Below, in pieces: positions 15,315 to 16,586 of a stretch of 16,586 nucleotides of DNA (position 1 is the first letter of the stretch; each line of letters begins with the position of its first letter). A program made the translations under genes and the position numbers. The DNA lies in the NCBI GenBank assembly GCA_002412555.1, contig DHVH01000116.1:1-16586 (forward strand). Reading direction: 5' to 3'. This stretch comes from Marinilabiliaceae bacterium UBA5213. GTDB lineage: Bacteria; Bacteroidota; Bacteroidia; Bacteroidales; Marinilabiliaceae. The notes below the pieces were generated by a model, which saw only the letters and a program-made list of their open reading frames with translations, had not been told where the DNA came from and did not search any database.

Positions 15315-15353
15315 TTAAGATACATTAAGAATCTGTAATTTAAGAAATCTTAA
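15315..15353. repeat. Cluster of four TTAAGA hexamers in the synthase leader
   Basis: TTAAGA occurs at 15315, 15325 and 15340 on the plus strand and inverted (TCTTAA) at 15348-15353. The last two form the inverted repeat TTAAGAAATCTTAA. The first two are spaced 10 bp apart, one DNA turn. The cluster lies 32-70 bp before ATG 15385, inside the predicted leader. Function unknown; AT-rich composition weakens the case. Confidence 0.35.
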
Positions 15354-15384
15354 GTATTCTCATCAATATAAAACGCTGTTCTTT

Positions 15385-16578
15385 ATGAAGAAACTACATA
15401 TTGTATCTAATCGATTGCCTTTTAGTATTAGCTACCAAAATGATGAACCTTTGCTAGAACCCAGCGTAGGTGGATTGGCTACCGGAATGAATTCCGTATA
15501 TAAAGATTTTAATGGAAAATGGATTGGCTGGCCGGGCATAGCTTCCGATACAAAAACCAAACAGGAACTTAAAACAGTTGAGTCTTTATTGGCCAAAGAA
15601 GGTTGCGAGTCGGTCCACCTGACCGAACGCGAAGTCGAAGATTTTTATGAAGGCTTTTGTAACAATACCATCTGGCCTCTATTCCATTATTTTGCTCAAT
15701 ACGTCGACTTTCACTCTGAGTACTGGGAGGCTTATGTCGCCGTTAACCAAAAGTTTGCCGACAAGGTGCTGGAGGTTGTGGAAGACGAGGATTATGTCTG
15801 GGTACATGACTACCAATTGATGCTGGTGCCTGAAATGATTAAAAGCAAGCGTCCCAACATTACCATCGGTTACTTTTTACACATTCCTTTTCCTTCGTAT
15901 GAAGTATTTCGGATATTACCCTGGCGCAAAGAGTTGCTAAAGGGTTTGTTGGGAGCCGACCTTATTGGTTTTCATACCTACGATTATGAGCGGCATTTTT
16001 TAAGTAGTGTACGCCGACTGTTCGGATATGAAATTACTTTTAATGAGGTGCACATTGACGACCGCATCATATTGGCCGATGCCTTCCCTATGGGAATTGA
16101 CTATGATAAATTTGCGGATGCAGCGAAACAAATACATCAAACGCCCCTAAAGGAGCGTTCTGAAGTCCATAAAGAGTTGGAAAAGTATTTTCTGATGGAT
16201 CCCGACAGAAAGTTGGTGCTGTCCATCGACCGGCTGGATTATTCCAAGGGTATTCCCAATCGCCTGAGGGCGTTTGGGAAGTTTTTGGAGAACCACCCCG
16301 AGTACCATGGAAAAGTAACCCTGGTTCTGTTATCTGTTCCATCCAGAAACAATGTGATTCATTATCAGCGCCTAAAGAGCGAGGTGGAAGAGTTGGTAGG
16401 TAGCATCAACGGACTGTATGGCAATATTAATTACACGCCGATCTGGTATTTTTACCGATCCATGCCCTTCAATAATTTGGTGGAATTGTATAGCATGTCC
16501 GATGTGGCATTGATTACTCCGGTGAGGGATGGCATGAATCTGGTTTGCGGCGGCGAGACGATTGGTTACGAGCGGTGA
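15385..16578 (+). CDS. otsA: Trehalose-6-phosphate synthase (GT20), N-terminal part, end aberrant
   Basis: This enzyme makes trehalose-6-phosphate from UDP-glucose and glucose-6-phosphate in the cytoplasm. The GT20 motifs appear in order: SNRLPFS (8-14), GGLATGMN (29-36), WIGWPG (46-51), VWVHDYQLMLVPEMI (138-152), GYFLHIPFPS (162-171), IGFHTYDYERHF (194-205), IDRLDYSKGIPNRL (281-294) and ITPVRDGMNLV (377-387). The N-terminal domain and most of the C-terminal nucleotide-sugar domain are intact. After Val387 the expected K-E-[FY] continuation is replaced by CGGETIGYER and a stop at 16576-16578, so the last ~41 bases are foreign, shifted or a contig-end error. Intact bacterial relatives run to about 460 residues, and Bacteroidota members often fuse an OtsB phosphatase domain beyond this; whether this one does cannot be seen. 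Confidence 0.9.
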   Translation: MKKLHIVSNRLPFSISYQNDEPLLEPSVGGLATGMNSVYKDFNGKWIGWPGIASDTKTKQELKTVESLLAKEGCESVHLTEREVEDFYEGFCNNTIWPLFHYFAQYVDFHSEYWEAYVAVNQKFADKVLEVVEDEDYVWVHDYQLMLVPEMIKSKRPNITIGYFLHIPFPSYEVFRILPWRKELLKGLLGADLIGFHTYDYERHFLSSVRRLFGYEITFNEVHIDDRIILADAFPMGIDYDKFADAAKQIHQTPLKERSEVHKELEKYFLMDPDRKLVLSIDRLDYSKGIPNRLRAFGKFLENHPEYHGKVTLVLLSVPSRNNVIHYQRLKSEVEELVGSINGLYGNINYTPIWYFYRSMPFNNLVELYSMSDVALITPVRDGMNLVCGGETIGYER

Positions 16579-16586
16579 GCCTTCTT

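Larger units (their letters stand above)
15062..15384. other. Divergent regulatory region between GH15 and trehalose-phosphate synthase genes
   Basis: This 323-bp gap is AT-rich and holds no open frame I trust. Reading left to right it contains a 14-bp palindrome (15085), a 26-bp near-perfect inverted repeat (15211), an inverted pair AAAATGG/CCATTTT (15242-15248 with 15259-15265), a -7 promoter box (15270) and a cluster of TTAAGA hexamers (15315-15353) before the synthase start. Confidence 0.7.

Noticed and set aside
1..16586. CRISPR array, tRNA/rRNA, IS element, phage or integron
   Set aside because: No regularly spaced long repeats, transposase or integrase motifs, or RNA-gene signatures were seen; the gene content looks like ordinary chromosome.

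Overview
The window reads as chromosomal DNA of a Bacteroidota bacterium, probably class Bacteroidia. I base this on the gene families (VTC-domain/DUF4956 proteins, a lipoprotein alpha-2-macroglobulin followed by a TPR gene), on weak use of Shine-Dalgarno sites, and on two well-formed promoters of the Bacteroidota type (TTTG-N19-TAnnTTTG). Genus-level assignment is not possible by eye. No phage, IS element, CRISPR array, tRNA or rRNA is visible. The window probably ends at a contig edge.

Layout. (1) 2-2872, plus strand: the tail of a free-methionine-(R)-sulfoxide reductase (GAF domain), then a tightly packed pterin block. The block holds a PTR1/FolM-like short-chain reductase, a FolB-fold protein that looks more like FolX than FolB, and a short FolK-like kinase. 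A soluble PAS histidine kinase follows. The FolM+FolX pairing points to tetrahydromonapterin or other reduced-pterin synthesis rather than plain folate synthesis. (2) 2901-5447, minus strand, convergent with region 1: an operon of an HlyD-like single-span adaptor, a VTC-domain (polyphosphate polymerase-type) protein and a four-helix DUF4956 membrane protein. This is the least understood system in the window. (3) 5448-5680: two back-to-back promoters whose -33 boxes are only 8 bp apart, driving the VTC operon leftward and a small unknown two-helix membrane protein (5681-6076) rightward. (4) 6276-13229, plus strand: a 1987-residue alpha-2-macroglobulin-like lipoprotein in which the thioester Cys is replaced by Ser, followed 21 bp later by a secreted TPR protein. 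(5) 13241-16578: a GH15 glycosidase (minus) divergent from the N-terminal part of trehalose-6-phosphate synthase (plus). They share a 323-bp regulatory region holding a near-perfect 26-bp inverted repeat, a good -7 box and clustered TTAAGA hexamers.

How they fit together: region 1 looks like cytoplasmic redox/cofactor metabolism, region 2 like an envelope-linked anionic-polymer machine, region 4 like periplasmic defence against proteases or envelope damage, and region 5 like alpha-glucan/trehalose (osmolyte) metabolism. The last 41 bases do not continue the expected trehalose-phosphate synthase sequence and look like a break or a contig-end artefact.
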